Shown: positions 7,802 to 14,618 of the stretch, piece after piece
Position numbering within the stretch: position 1 is the stretch's first letter
How the letters are laid out: every line of letters starts with the position of its first letter
NCBI GenBank assembly: GCA_031277885.1
Contig: JAITLM010000117.1
Coordinates: 1-45,561 of the forward strand
Origin: Microbacterium sp.
GTDB taxonomy: Bacteria; Actinomycetota; Actinomycetes; Actinomycetales; Microbacteriaceae
DNA: 45,561 nt
Direction of reading: 5' to 3'
Translations under genes and position numbers: made by a program
Notes under the pieces: model-generated
Seen by the model: only the letters and a program-made list of their open reading frames with translations
What the model was told of the DNA's origin: nothing
The model's database searches: none

Positions 7802-9026
7802 TCAGGCGAGCAGGGTGTCGCCGATGAATCCGTCCTCTGCGCATCCGGGCGGAATCGCGAAGACGGCGGATCCGATCGGCGTCGTCCATTCGTTGAGGAG
7901 ATCGAGCTCGTCCAGCCGCCGCTGCATGGGGGTGAACTGGCGCTCGATGTCGGCCTGGAAGGAGACGAAGAGGAGGCCCGACTCGGAGACCTGCGTCCCC
8001 GTCGGTCGCTCGTCGTAGTTGTACGCGCGGCGGAAGATGCGCTCGGATCCGTCGCCGCGCGCGGCGCACATGCGCGAACTGCGGGATGACGGGGAAGCCG
8101 ATCGAGGTCTTCGCCTCGAAATCCGGTTCGTCGAACTCGGCGGTGCCCGTGAGCGGCGCCCCGTTCGCGAGGGTGCGCCCGACGGCCGCGTCGCGACCGG
8201 AGCGGTCGAGGCGATCCCATTTGTCGAGGTCCATCCGGATGCGGCGCACCACCATGCCGGTGCCGCCCGCGAGCCAGCCGTCCGTGGCCCAGACGACCTC
8301 GTCGAAGTCGTCCGTTCCGGGCCGGGGGTTCGTGGTCCCGTCGACCTGCCCGAACAGGTTGCGCATCGTCGTTCCCGGGCGTTCCGTGGCGTAAGCGCGG
8401 CGGAACCCCTGCTGGGTCCAGCGGAGGTCCGCGAAGCCGCGGGCGTCCTTGAGCAGCATCCGGGCGGCGTGGGCCACCGTGAGGGGATCGTCGCCGGCGA
8501 TCTGCAGCAGCAGGTCCCCGTCGGAGAACTCCGGCCGCAGCTGATCGACGCGGAAGGCGGGCAGCGGGGCCAGCCATCCCGGGCCGGATCCGCCCGTCCG
8601 CGCCACCAGGCCGGAACCGAAACCGAACGTGACCGTGAGGCGCGCCGGCGACTGCGACAGCTCTGGTTCGGAGTCCGCCAGGGCGGGATTCCCCTGGGTG
8701 AGCCGGGCCGCGTCGTCGGTCAGGATCCGCAGCAGACGGGTGAGCGCGAGACGGTCGACATCCTCGTGGAGGTCGAGCGCGAGGAACAGGCCGTGCGCCT
8801 GCGCATCCGTGTCGATCCCTGCCTGATGCACGCCGAAGAACGGTACGGTCTTCTCGCCGTTCATGGGTGCGGCGGCGGGCGCGGGTGCCTCCGATCGACG
8901 GTTGAGGACGAGGTCCGCGCCCACCGCGGCGACCGCGCCGGCCCCGGCGACAGCCCCTCCGAGGAGGAACTGCCGCCGGGTCGGCCGTGTGCGACGGGGG
9001 TGCGCGCCCTCAACGGGCGCGGGCAT
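7802..9026 (-). pseudogene. DyP-type heme peroxidase (EfeB/DtpA-like), frameshifted
   Basis: Family landmarks are all present but in two frames. The first frame (from ATG 9026) has a Tat signal (TRRQFLLGGAVAGAGAVAAVG), the DyP fold with NLFGQVDGTTNPRPGTDDFD (GxxDG heme-side motif with distal Asp), and PVIPQFAHVR, whose His (about residue 319) is the proximal heme ligand. The frame then departs from homology. The expected C-terminus (ARGDGSERIFRRAYNYDE through FQADIERQFTPMQRRLDEL to AIPPG) continues in another frame from about 8066 to the stop at 7802. One extra base or two missing bases in the run at about 8050-8066 explains this. It could be a real mutation or a sequencing slip in GC-rich sequence. 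It overlaps the PCu(A)C stop by one base (TGATG). Confidence 0.85.
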
Positions 9027-9556
9027 CAGTGGCCCGCGCCCTTGTGGCCGTCGTCGTAGTTCTCGTTCGCCCCCGAGTAGTCCTTCACGGGCGCCGTGAA
9101 GCGGTACGTCGAGTGGTCGGAGAACGTGAGCGTGAAGGTCGCCTCGGATCCCGCCTTCAGCGGTGCGGTGAGATCCATCAGCATGATGTGGTTGCCTCCC
9201 GGCTCGAGAGCGAGCTCTCCGCGCGCGGGGATGACGAATCCGCCCTTGATCTCCCTCATGACCATGTCGCCCGACTCGTTCGCGACGGTCTCGTGCAGCT
9301 GCAGCATGTTCGACGCCTCCGAGGCGACGGAGACGACCGTCACGTCGTCGCCGCTGCTGTTGGTGAGGGTCCCGAAGGTCGCGGACATGCCGTCCTCGGC
9401 CGACTTCACCCAGGCGTTCTCGATCGTGACGACCTCGCCTGCGGGTGCGGTCGTGACCGCGGCGGGCGCCGTCTGCGCGCTGCATCCGGTCAGCGCGATC
9501 AGTGCGACAGCGGCGAAAGCGGTGAGGCGGGCCAGCCGCGTGGTGGTGGTGTTCAT
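9026..9556 (-). CDS. PCu(A)C-type periplasmic copper chaperone (lipoprotein)
   Basis: A 176-residue lipoprotein with signal LARLTAFAAVALIALTGC (lipobox LTGC) and a PCu(A)C cupredoxin-like domain. The copper-binding pattern H-x-n-M...H-x-M is visible as LQLHETVANESGDMVM and PGGNHIMLMDL. A His-rich tail (NYDDGHKGAGH) may add a weak metal site. PCu(A)C proteins hand copper(I) to the CuA/CuB sites of cytochrome oxidase with Sco-type partners. In Streptomyces a homologue (ECuC) works beside a DyP peroxidase (DtpA), the same neighbours as here. It overlaps CopC by four bases and DyP by one, so all three are translationally coupled. Confidence 0.9.
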   Translation of the reverse strand: MNTTTTRLARLTAFAAVALIALTGCSAQTAPAAVTTAPAGEVVTIENAWVKSAEDGMSATFGTLTNSSGDDVTVVSVASEASNMLQLHETVANESGDMVMREIKGGFVIPARGELALEPGGNHIMLMDLTAPLKAGSEATFTLTFSDHSTYRFTAPVKDYSGANENYDDGHKGAGH

Positions 9557-10212
9557 TCGTTGTGCCTTTGCAGATCATCTGCCGCGTCTTCACCGGTGTC
9601 CGGTGCCGCGGCGGCCGTCCGGGGACGGCGAAGGAATCGGAAGAGGACGAAGCCGAGCACAGCGATCGCCGCCCCGACTCCGCCGATGAGCAGCACCCGC
9701 AGGGCGCCGCTGGATTCGTCTGCGATCTGATCCGAGGTGTTCGTCCTGATCTCCGGCCGTGCCGATGCGCTCCCCGCGCCGGCGGTGCTCCCCGTGGCAG
9801 GGGTTCTCCCTGTGGCCATCGGGTCGGCGTCGCCGATCGTGAACGGGACGACGCCCGCGATCGGGTGACCGTCCGCGGACACGACCTGCCACCGCAGCTG
9901 GTACCCGGCAGTCGGCATGCCGGGCTTCAGCTCGGCGGTCAGAGTGTTCCCGATCACCTCGGCCCGTCCGGCCACCCAGTCCGTGCCGGACTCGTCGACG
10001 ACGAGCACCACGGCGCCCAGCCCCGAGTCGTCCAGCATGAGGAGATTGCCGGAGAAGGTCATCGAGATGCTCGTCGGCGCGGTGGCGAGTCGCTCACCGT
10101 CGCCGGGAGTGCTCGAGATGAGCTGGTCATGGGCGGACGCGGGCGCCGCCGTCGTGAGCACGACGACGACGGCCAGCGCCAGCCCCGCCGCATATCTGCG
10201 GAAAGGGGACAT
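9553..10212 (-). CDS. CopC-domain copper resistance/delivery protein
   Basis: A 219-residue exported protein. A signal peptide ending at ASA leaves His as residue 1 of the mature protein (HDQLISSTPGDGE), the copper-brace ligand of CopC proteins. The second His of the site is in SADGHPIAGVVPF. A flexible Thr/Ala/Gly linker follows, then one C-terminal transmembrane helix (VLLIGGVGAAIAVLGFVLF) and a short cytoplasmic tail, so it is membrane-anchored at the outer face. It binds copper(II) and probably passes it on in cuproenzyme assembly together with the downstream PCu(A)C chaperone. First gene of the CopC-PCu(A)C-DyP unit. Confidence 0.9.
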   Translation of the reverse strand: MSPFRRYAAGLALAVVVVLTTAAPASAHDQLISSTPGDGERLATAPTSISMTFSGNLLMLDDSGLGAVVLVVDESGTDWVAGRAEVIGNTLTAELKPGMPTAGYQLRWQVVSADGHPIAGVVPFTIGDADPMATGRTPATGSTAGAGSASARPEIRTNTSDQIADESSGALRVLLIGGVGAAIAVLGFVLFRFLRRPRTAAAAPDTGEDAADDLQRHNE

Positions 10213-10232
10213 GAGTCAAGGACCTCTCGACA

Positions 10233-10290
10233 GGCGCCCACAGGGCGCCGTTCATACGTTCGGATCCCCGCGCACGAGTTCGCGCGCGGG
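10233..10290. other. Two small hairpins between copC and the upstream membrane gene
   Basis: The 122-base gap 10213-10334 holds GGCGCCC/GGGCGCC (10233-10249, three-base loop) and CCCGCGC/GCGCGGG (10267-10290). Either could end the upstream minus-strand transcript or shape the copC leader. No clear promoter is visible. Confidence 0.35.
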
Positions 10291-10334
10291 CAGGACGCAC
10301 TGCACGACGGAGGCCGTCGTCAGCGCGGTTCGGA

Positions 10335-10943
10335 TCAGATCGCGGAGAGGGCAGGCGGCGCGCGCCCGCGCAGCGTTGTCAGGTGAGGGGCATCCGCAGG
10401 ACGCACGACGTGGAACGCGCCCCACAGGGCGGGCTTCGTCTCCTGCGGCGGCGTGACGACGACCACGACGGCCCGGCGGCGCAGCCAGCGGACGGCCTGC
10501 GCGGCCAGCTCACGGATCGCGAGGACGAGTCGCTCGCCCCAGTGCAGTGCGGCGACCGTCATCGCCGCGGCGACGGCGTGCCCGGCCCACATCGTCCCGT
10601 CCGCGGCGACCGCTTCCGGGAGGATCCCCGAGGCTTCGGGAAGCATCTGCGGCATCCCGTGCACATGCGGCCGCGGAGCCTTCGACGGCGTGATCGTGCC
10701 GAGCACGAAGAGCGTGTGGAAAAGGAGCTGGCTCGCGGCCACCGACAGTCCGAGGCGGATCAGCGAGAGTTTCCGCCCGGCGAGCAGCACGCACACCATG
10801 AGCGACAGCAGCCAGGGCACGAGCAATCCGAGAGGGCCCGGCATCTCGCCGCCGCCCGTGACGTGACCGGCCAGCGCGATGAAGATCGAGAGTGTCGCGG
10901 CCGCAAAGCCGCGGACGACCGCAGGCTTCCGGGACGCGAACAC
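10335..10943 (-). CDS. Putative membrane protein with His/Met-rich loop
   Basis: I do not recognise a named family. The 202-residue protein has four likely membrane helices (about 11-30, 37-56, 63-83 and 118-137). Between the third and fourth is an external-type loop with PHVHGMPQM, the kind of His/Met cluster seen in copper-handling proteins. The C-terminal 60 residues are basic and probably cytoplasmic. It lies 122 bases upstream of copC on the same strand, and similar small membrane proteins often accompany CopC/PCu(A)C genes in actinobacteria, so a role in copper handling is plausible but unproven. It starts at an ATG at 10943. Confidence 0.65.
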   Translation of the reverse strand: MFASRKPAVVRGFAAATLSIFIALAGHVTGGGEMPGPLGLLVPWLLSLMVCVLLAGRKLSLIRLGLSVAASQLLFHTLFVLGTITPSKAPRPHVHGMPQMLPEASGILPEAVAADGTMWAGHAVAAAMTVAALHWGERLVLAIRELAAQAVRWLRRRAVVVVVTPPQETKPALWGAFHVVRPADAPHLTTLRGRAPPALSAI

Positions 10944-11112
10944 GCACCCAGTCTGTCACGAGTGCCGGGACTCTCCGTCCGGCCGACGATCCGCGGCTCG
11001 TCGCTCACCACCGGCCGGAATCCGGAGTTCTGCACAGATTGCAGAAGGCGCTCACCACCTGAGGCATGGTCGTGACAACGTGGATCCCGCGAGCCAGAAT
11101 GGGGGCATGATC

Positions 11113-11349
11113 ATGACGGAGCCGCAGGTGTGGACGCTGATCGGAGTGTTCGCGGCGGTCATGCTCGGGGGCATGACGCTCATGACGACGCTGCTGACGC
11201 GCACGATCTCCGCGAAGTCCGACGCCGCCGACAGCCGGATCGAAACCCTTCGCGTGGAGATGAACGCGCGATTCGACACGATGGACGTGAAGTTCTCGAC
11301 GCTCGACAGGGAAGTCGCGACACTCGCCGAGCGGTTCCGGCGCTCCTGA
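11113..11349 (+). CDS. Small single-pass membrane protein with coiled coil
   Basis: About 78 residues. An N-terminal membrane helix (VWTLIGVFAAVMLGGMTLMTTLL) is followed by a charged helix (SRIETLRVEMNARFDTMDVK to REVATLAERF) with heptad spacing typical of a short coiled coil. Two in-frame ATGs exist (11107 and 11113); the second is better spaced from the G-rich stretch 11101-11105. The composition resembles small conserved actinobacterial proteins of unknown function. No functional assignment is possible. It is convergent with the NERD gene. Confidence 0.65.
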   Translation: MTEPQVWTLIGVFAAVMLGGMTLMTTLLTRTISAKSDAADSRIETLRVEMNARFDTMDVKFSTLDREVATLAERFRRS

Positions 11350-11371
11350 AGAGCGCGCCTTCACCAGGCGG

Positions 11372-12406
11372 TCAGCGTGACAGCAGCACGATCGCTCCCG
11401 GCGTGATGAGCGCGGCCATCACCGCGAGGATCCCGCCCGCTGCCCACGCCTGCCGACGCCGGAACGCCGACACGACCTCGGTGCGCAGCGCTGCGAACGC
11501 CGTGAGGTCGGCTTCCGGGGGTGGCGACGAGCCCCAGGTCTCGGGGACGACGGCGACCCGGTCCAGCATCGTGACGTCCGCCGGCGTCAGGATCCGCGGG
11601 GCGTGCTCCAGCCGCCGCACCAAGGCCTCGGCGCGCAGCACCTCGACACGCGGCGGCTTCTCCTTGATCTGGATGCTCTTCGCGCCGACGATCGCGAGGA
11701 TCGGCGTCGCGTCGACTGTCTGATGCGTCGCCGCGCCGAGAATCTTCGCGGCGCGTGTCGCCTCGAAATCCGCGTTGCGCAGGTGGTCGGTGCGCTGTCC
11801 GTTCACGAGGATGCGATGCCCGCCGACCCAGACTTTCGCGCCGTCGTGGTGCTTGGTGTTGATTGTGAAGACGCCGCCGGGACCGATCACCACATGGTCG
11901 ATGTCGCTGCCGCGCTTCCCGACCGGCACGGCATGCAGAGTGCGCCACTCGGGGCCGAGCCGGTCGAGGATCCGGCCGACCTCGAGTTCGCCGATCGCGC
12001 CGAGATACCAACTCTGGGCGTCCGGCGAGAGCGGCGTCCTTCCGAACAGCCGCTGCACCCTGGTCCTCGGAGGCGTCGCCGCCTGCACACGCAACGCCTC
12101 GGCGATCACCGCGGAGCCAGGTGTGCGGAACCGCAGCGCATCGGGGAGGACAGCGCTTGCGCCGATCGGTGGATCTCCGGGAACCTCGCGGACTGCAGGC
12201 CGCGGCTCTTCCCCCGCGCGTTCCTCGCCGACGACGGCAGGTCCGTCCGGCGTCCTCACCGTTTCCAGACAAACGAGGCAGCACACGGTCTTGGCGTCCG
12301 GCTCGTACACTGCCTCGGTGCCGGCGGGCAGGGCCGTTCCGCAGACCCGGCAATGGCCTGCATGGCGCAGCCGCATCCGCTTCGCTGACGGATCCTGAGT
12401 CGTCAT
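11372..12406 (-). CDS. NERD-domain protein with N-terminal zinc-ribbon-like motif
   Basis: A 344-residue protein with three visible parts. Residues 15-45 hold a zinc-ribbon-like cysteine set (CRVCGTALP ... CCLVC). The middle carries a NERD (nuclease-related) domain: GAIGELEVGRILDRLG, KRGSDIDHVVIGPGGVFTIN and TKHHDGAKVWVGGH, with the Asp and Lys residues expected of the PD-(D/E)xK-like fold. The C-terminus has a membrane helix (AGGILAVMAALITPGAIVLL). NERD proteins are suspected DNA-processing enzymes, but activity is proven for few. The combination suggests a membrane-tethered protein. Monocistronic, with a terminator hairpin upstream at 12458-12504. Confidence 0.85.
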   Translation of the reverse strand: MTTQDPSAKRMRLRHAGHCRVCGTALPAGTEAVYEPDAKTVCCLVCLETVRTPDGPAVVGEERAGEEPRPAVREVPGDPPIGASAVLPDALRFRTPGSAVIAEALRVQAATPPRTRVQRLFGRTPLSPDAQSWYLGAIGELEVGRILDRLGPEWRTLHAVPVGKRGSDIDHVVIGPGGVFTINTKHHDGAKVWVGGHRILVNGQRTDHLRNADFEATRAAKILGAATHQTVDATPILAIVGAKSIQIKEKPPRVEVLRAEALVRRLEHAPRILTPADVTMLDRVAVVPETWGSSPPPEADLTAFAALRTEVVSAFRRRQAWAAGGILAVMAALITPGAIVLLSR

Positions 12407-12457
12407 GCCTGGAGCGTAGCGACGGCGGACGGTGGATGGCAGAGCCGGTTCACGACA

Positions 12458-12504
12458 AGGGGCGTGGAGCGGAGGCGACGATGCGCCATCCGCTCCACGC
12501 TCCT
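12458..12504 (-). terminator. Long hairpin terminator after the ABC operon
   Basis: Arms at 12458-12473 and 12489-12504 (core GCGTGGAGCGGA / TCCGCTCCACGC, 16 pairs with one G-T) flank a 15-base loop. The hairpin begins a few bases after the permease stop codon on the minus strand. Confidence 0.75.
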
Positions 12505-12508
12505 GTGC

Positions 12509-13195
12509 TCACGGGGTCGCGCGACGCAGCACCAGGTACGAGATCCCGGCGAGCGCGGCGACCGCGACCAGACCCCACAGCGCCAGCCCGAGCACGCCCA
12601 TCGCGGCCAATCCTTCGCCGACCTGCCGCCACAGCTCGAGCCGGGTGACGAGGAACACCAGCCCGACCAGGACGAGCGCCGCTCCGACGCCCACGAGCGT
12701 GACCGCCAGAGTGCCCGCGCGCTTGAAGATCGTCGCGCCGGTGAAGCCGAGCAGGAACAGCAACAGCCCGAGCGCGAAGTACGACAGCCACACGGTCAGA
12801 GGACCCGCCTGCCACATCCACGGCACACGGAACAGGAAGCCGTTCGTGCCCCAGCCGTTCGTCGCATCCTCGATCCAGCCGCCCAGCAGGAACACGGCGG
12901 CCAGCGCCGCGGATCCGAGGGTCGCCGTCGACAGGGTCCCGAGGAAGAAGTCGCGCCGGGTCACGCTGAGCGCCTGCGAGAACGGGAAGGTCAGGGTGAG
13001 CGCCTGCAGGCCGAGGGCGAAGAAGTACCAGAGGGGAGCCTGGCCGGCGCCGCTGTACTTCGGCCCGTCGACCGGGATCATCGCGAAGATCACGATCGAC
13101 AGGGCGCTCGCCGCACCCAGGATGATCAGCGGGATCCACACCCAGGTCATCTTGTTGACCAGCTGAAGCCTGACCACCTTGAGGATCCGGGACAT
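12509..13195 (-). CDS. ABC transporter permease (ABC-2 like)
   Basis: A 228-residue membrane protein with about six hydrophobic segments, among them MTWVWIPLIILGAASALSIV, APLWYFFALGLQALTLTF, WLSYFALGLLLFLLGF and a C-terminal helix ending LAGISYLVLRRATP. The short cytoplasmic motif SVTRRDFFLGTL follows the second helix. It is the membrane half of the exporter whose ATPase is encoded upstream with a one-base TGATG overlap. The substrate is unknown. YtrA-type operons of this kind respond to cell-envelope stress or antibiotics in Bacillus. The start at 13195 is set by coupling to the ATPase stop. Confidence 0.85.
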   Translation of the reverse strand: MSRILKVVRLQLVNKMTWVWIPLIILGAASALSIVIFAMIPVDGPKYSGAGQAPLWYFFALGLQALTLTFPFSQALSVTRRDFFLGTLSTATLGSAALAAVFLLGGWIEDATNGWGTNGFLFRVPWMWQAGPLTVWLSYFALGLLLFLLGFTGATIFKRAGTLAVTLVGVGAALVLVGLVFLVTRLELWRQVGEGLAAMGVLGLALWGLVAVAALAGISYLVLRRATP

Positions 13196-14130
13196 CAGCG
13201 CGCCTCCTTCGTGAGAGTTCCGGCAGCCGGAACGGCTTCGGATCCTGATCCGGATCCGCCTTGCTCGCGCTGGGTGAGCCGCACGACGAGCTGCTGCAGC
13301 GACACCGGGGCGAGATCGAGACCGGCGTCGAGCACGGCCGCGCGATCGGCCTCGGTGAGGCGGCCCAGCACGGTCACCGAGGCGACCCTGCCGAGCGACT
13401 CGCGATGCAGGATCTCCTTGCCGGCGGCCCAGTCGTCCACGGCCGTCGCATCGCCGACCACGGTCGACGCGCGCTCGCGCACGGCGTCGGTCTCCTCGTC
13501 GAGGAGTATGCGTCCGTCGTCGATCACGAGCACGCGCTCGATGAGGTTCGAGACCTCGTCGATCAGGTGCGAGGAGAGGATGATCGTGCGCGGGTGCTCG
13601 ACGTAGTCCTCGAGGAGCCGATCGTAGAAGATCTGCCGGGCGACGGCGTCGAGTCCGAGATACGGCTCGTCGAAGAACGTGATCTCCGCCCGCGAGGCGA
13701 GGCCGATGATCACGCCGACCGCCGAGAGCTGCCCACGGGACAGCTTCTTGATCCGGCGCTTCATCGGCAGCTGGAACTCGGCGACCAGCCGATCGGCCAG
13801 CTCCTGGTTCCAGTTCGGGAAGAACAGCTTGGCGGCGCCGAGCGCGTGGATCGGTGCGGCGTCGTCGGGGTACTTCTGGCTCTCCCGCACGAAGCACACG
13901 CGGCTCAGCACGTGCGCGTTCTCGTACGGATCCTCGCCGAACACGCGCACCTCGCCCGAGGTCGCGAAGTTCTGCGCCGTGAGGATCGACATGAGCGTGG
14001 TCTTGCCGGCGCCGTTGCGGCCCAGCAGGCCGTAGATGGTGTCGGCCTCGATCTCGAGCGAGACCTGGTCGAGTGCGAGCTTGTCGCGGTAGCGCTTGAC
14101 GAGGTTCGACACCTCGATGACGGCGGTCAT
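13195..14130 (-). CDS. ABC transporter ATP-binding protein
   Basis: A 311-residue ATPase. It has Walker A LLGRNGAGKTTLMS, a Q-loop near TAQNF, signature LSRGQLSAV (Arg instead of the second Gly of LSGGQ), Walker B ITFFDEPYLGLD and H-loop ILSSHLIDEV. The last 90 residues are an added regulatory-type domain. It powers the permease encoded next. It overlaps the GntR regulator by four bases (ATGA) and the permease by one, so the three are one operon. Confidence 0.92.
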   Translation of the reverse strand: MTAVIEVSNLVKRYRDKLALDQVSLEIEADTIYGLLGRNGAGKTTLMSILTAQNFATSGEVRVFGEDPYENAHVLSRVCFVRESQKYPDDAAPIHALGAAKLFFPNWNQELADRLVAEFQLPMKRRIKKLSRGQLSAVGVIIGLASRAEITFFDEPYLGLDAVARQIFYDRLLEDYVEHPRTIILSSHLIDEVSNLIERVLVIDDGRILLDEETDAVRERASTVVGDATAVDDWAAGKEILHRESLGRVASVTVLGRLTEADRAAVLDAGLDLAPVSLQQLVVRLTQREQGGSGSGSEAVPAAGTLTKEAR

Positions 14131-14522
14131 GCGCGGTTCCCTTCGGTGAGTGCGGTCGGTGCGCCGTTCGCGGCGCGTTCGCGCAGCAGAGCGGCGAGGT
14201 CGTCGGCGTCGAGCCCGAGCGTGCGGGCCTCGGCGAGGAGCGGATCGATGAAGCGGTCGGCGAACACGGTGCGGCGTTCGCGGAGCAGGATGTCGCGGGC
14301 GCCGACGGCGCCGAACATGCCGATGCCCCGGCGCTTGATGAGCACTCCCTTGTCGGTGAGCATGGCCACTCCCTTCGCGGCGGTCGCGGGGTTGATCCGG
14401 TAGAAGGCGGCGAGCTCGTTCGTGGACGGAGCCTGCGCGTCTTCGGAGAGCGTGCCGTCGACGATGGAGTCCTCGATCGCCTCGGCGATCTGGAGGAAGA
14501 GCGGACGGCCTTCGTCGATCAC
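14127..14522 (-). CDS. GntR family regulator, YtrA subfamily
   Basis: A 131-residue regulator consisting of the GntR winged helix (PLFLQIAEAIEDSIVDGTL, PSTNELAAFYRINPATAAKG, LTDKGVLIKRRGIGMF) and a short two-helix dimer tail, the small YtrA layout. The GTG start at 14522 follows AGGA. It leads an operon with an ABC ATPase and a permease, as YtrA does in Bacillus, and a 24-base palindrome sits just upstream of the start. It probably represses its own operon until an envelope-acting compound appears. Confidence 0.9.
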   Translation of the reverse strand: MIDEGRPLFLQIAEAIEDSIVDGTLSEDAQAPSTNELAAFYRINPATAAKGVAMLTDKGVLIKRRGIGMFGAVGARDILLRERRTVFADRFIDPLLAEARTLGLDADDLAALLRERAANGAPTALTEGNRA

Positions 14523-14545
14523 GGATGTCCTCGCTGTGGTCAGTT

Positions 14546-14569
14546 GGTTAGTTACTCGACTAACTAACC
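14546..14569 (-). promoter_or_regulatory. Palindromic operator of the GntR-ABC operon
   Basis: Perfect 9-base arms GGTTAGTTA (14546-14554) and TAACTAACC (14561-14569) with a six-base centre lie 23 bases upstream of the GTG start. AT-rich, symmetric and adjacent to a YtrA-type regulator, it is most likely that regulator's binding site. Confidence 0.75.
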
Positions 14570-14618
14570 ACCGAACCCGCGAGGTGTCAAGCGCTGGATC
14601 TGGGCGCGCGGATCGGGG

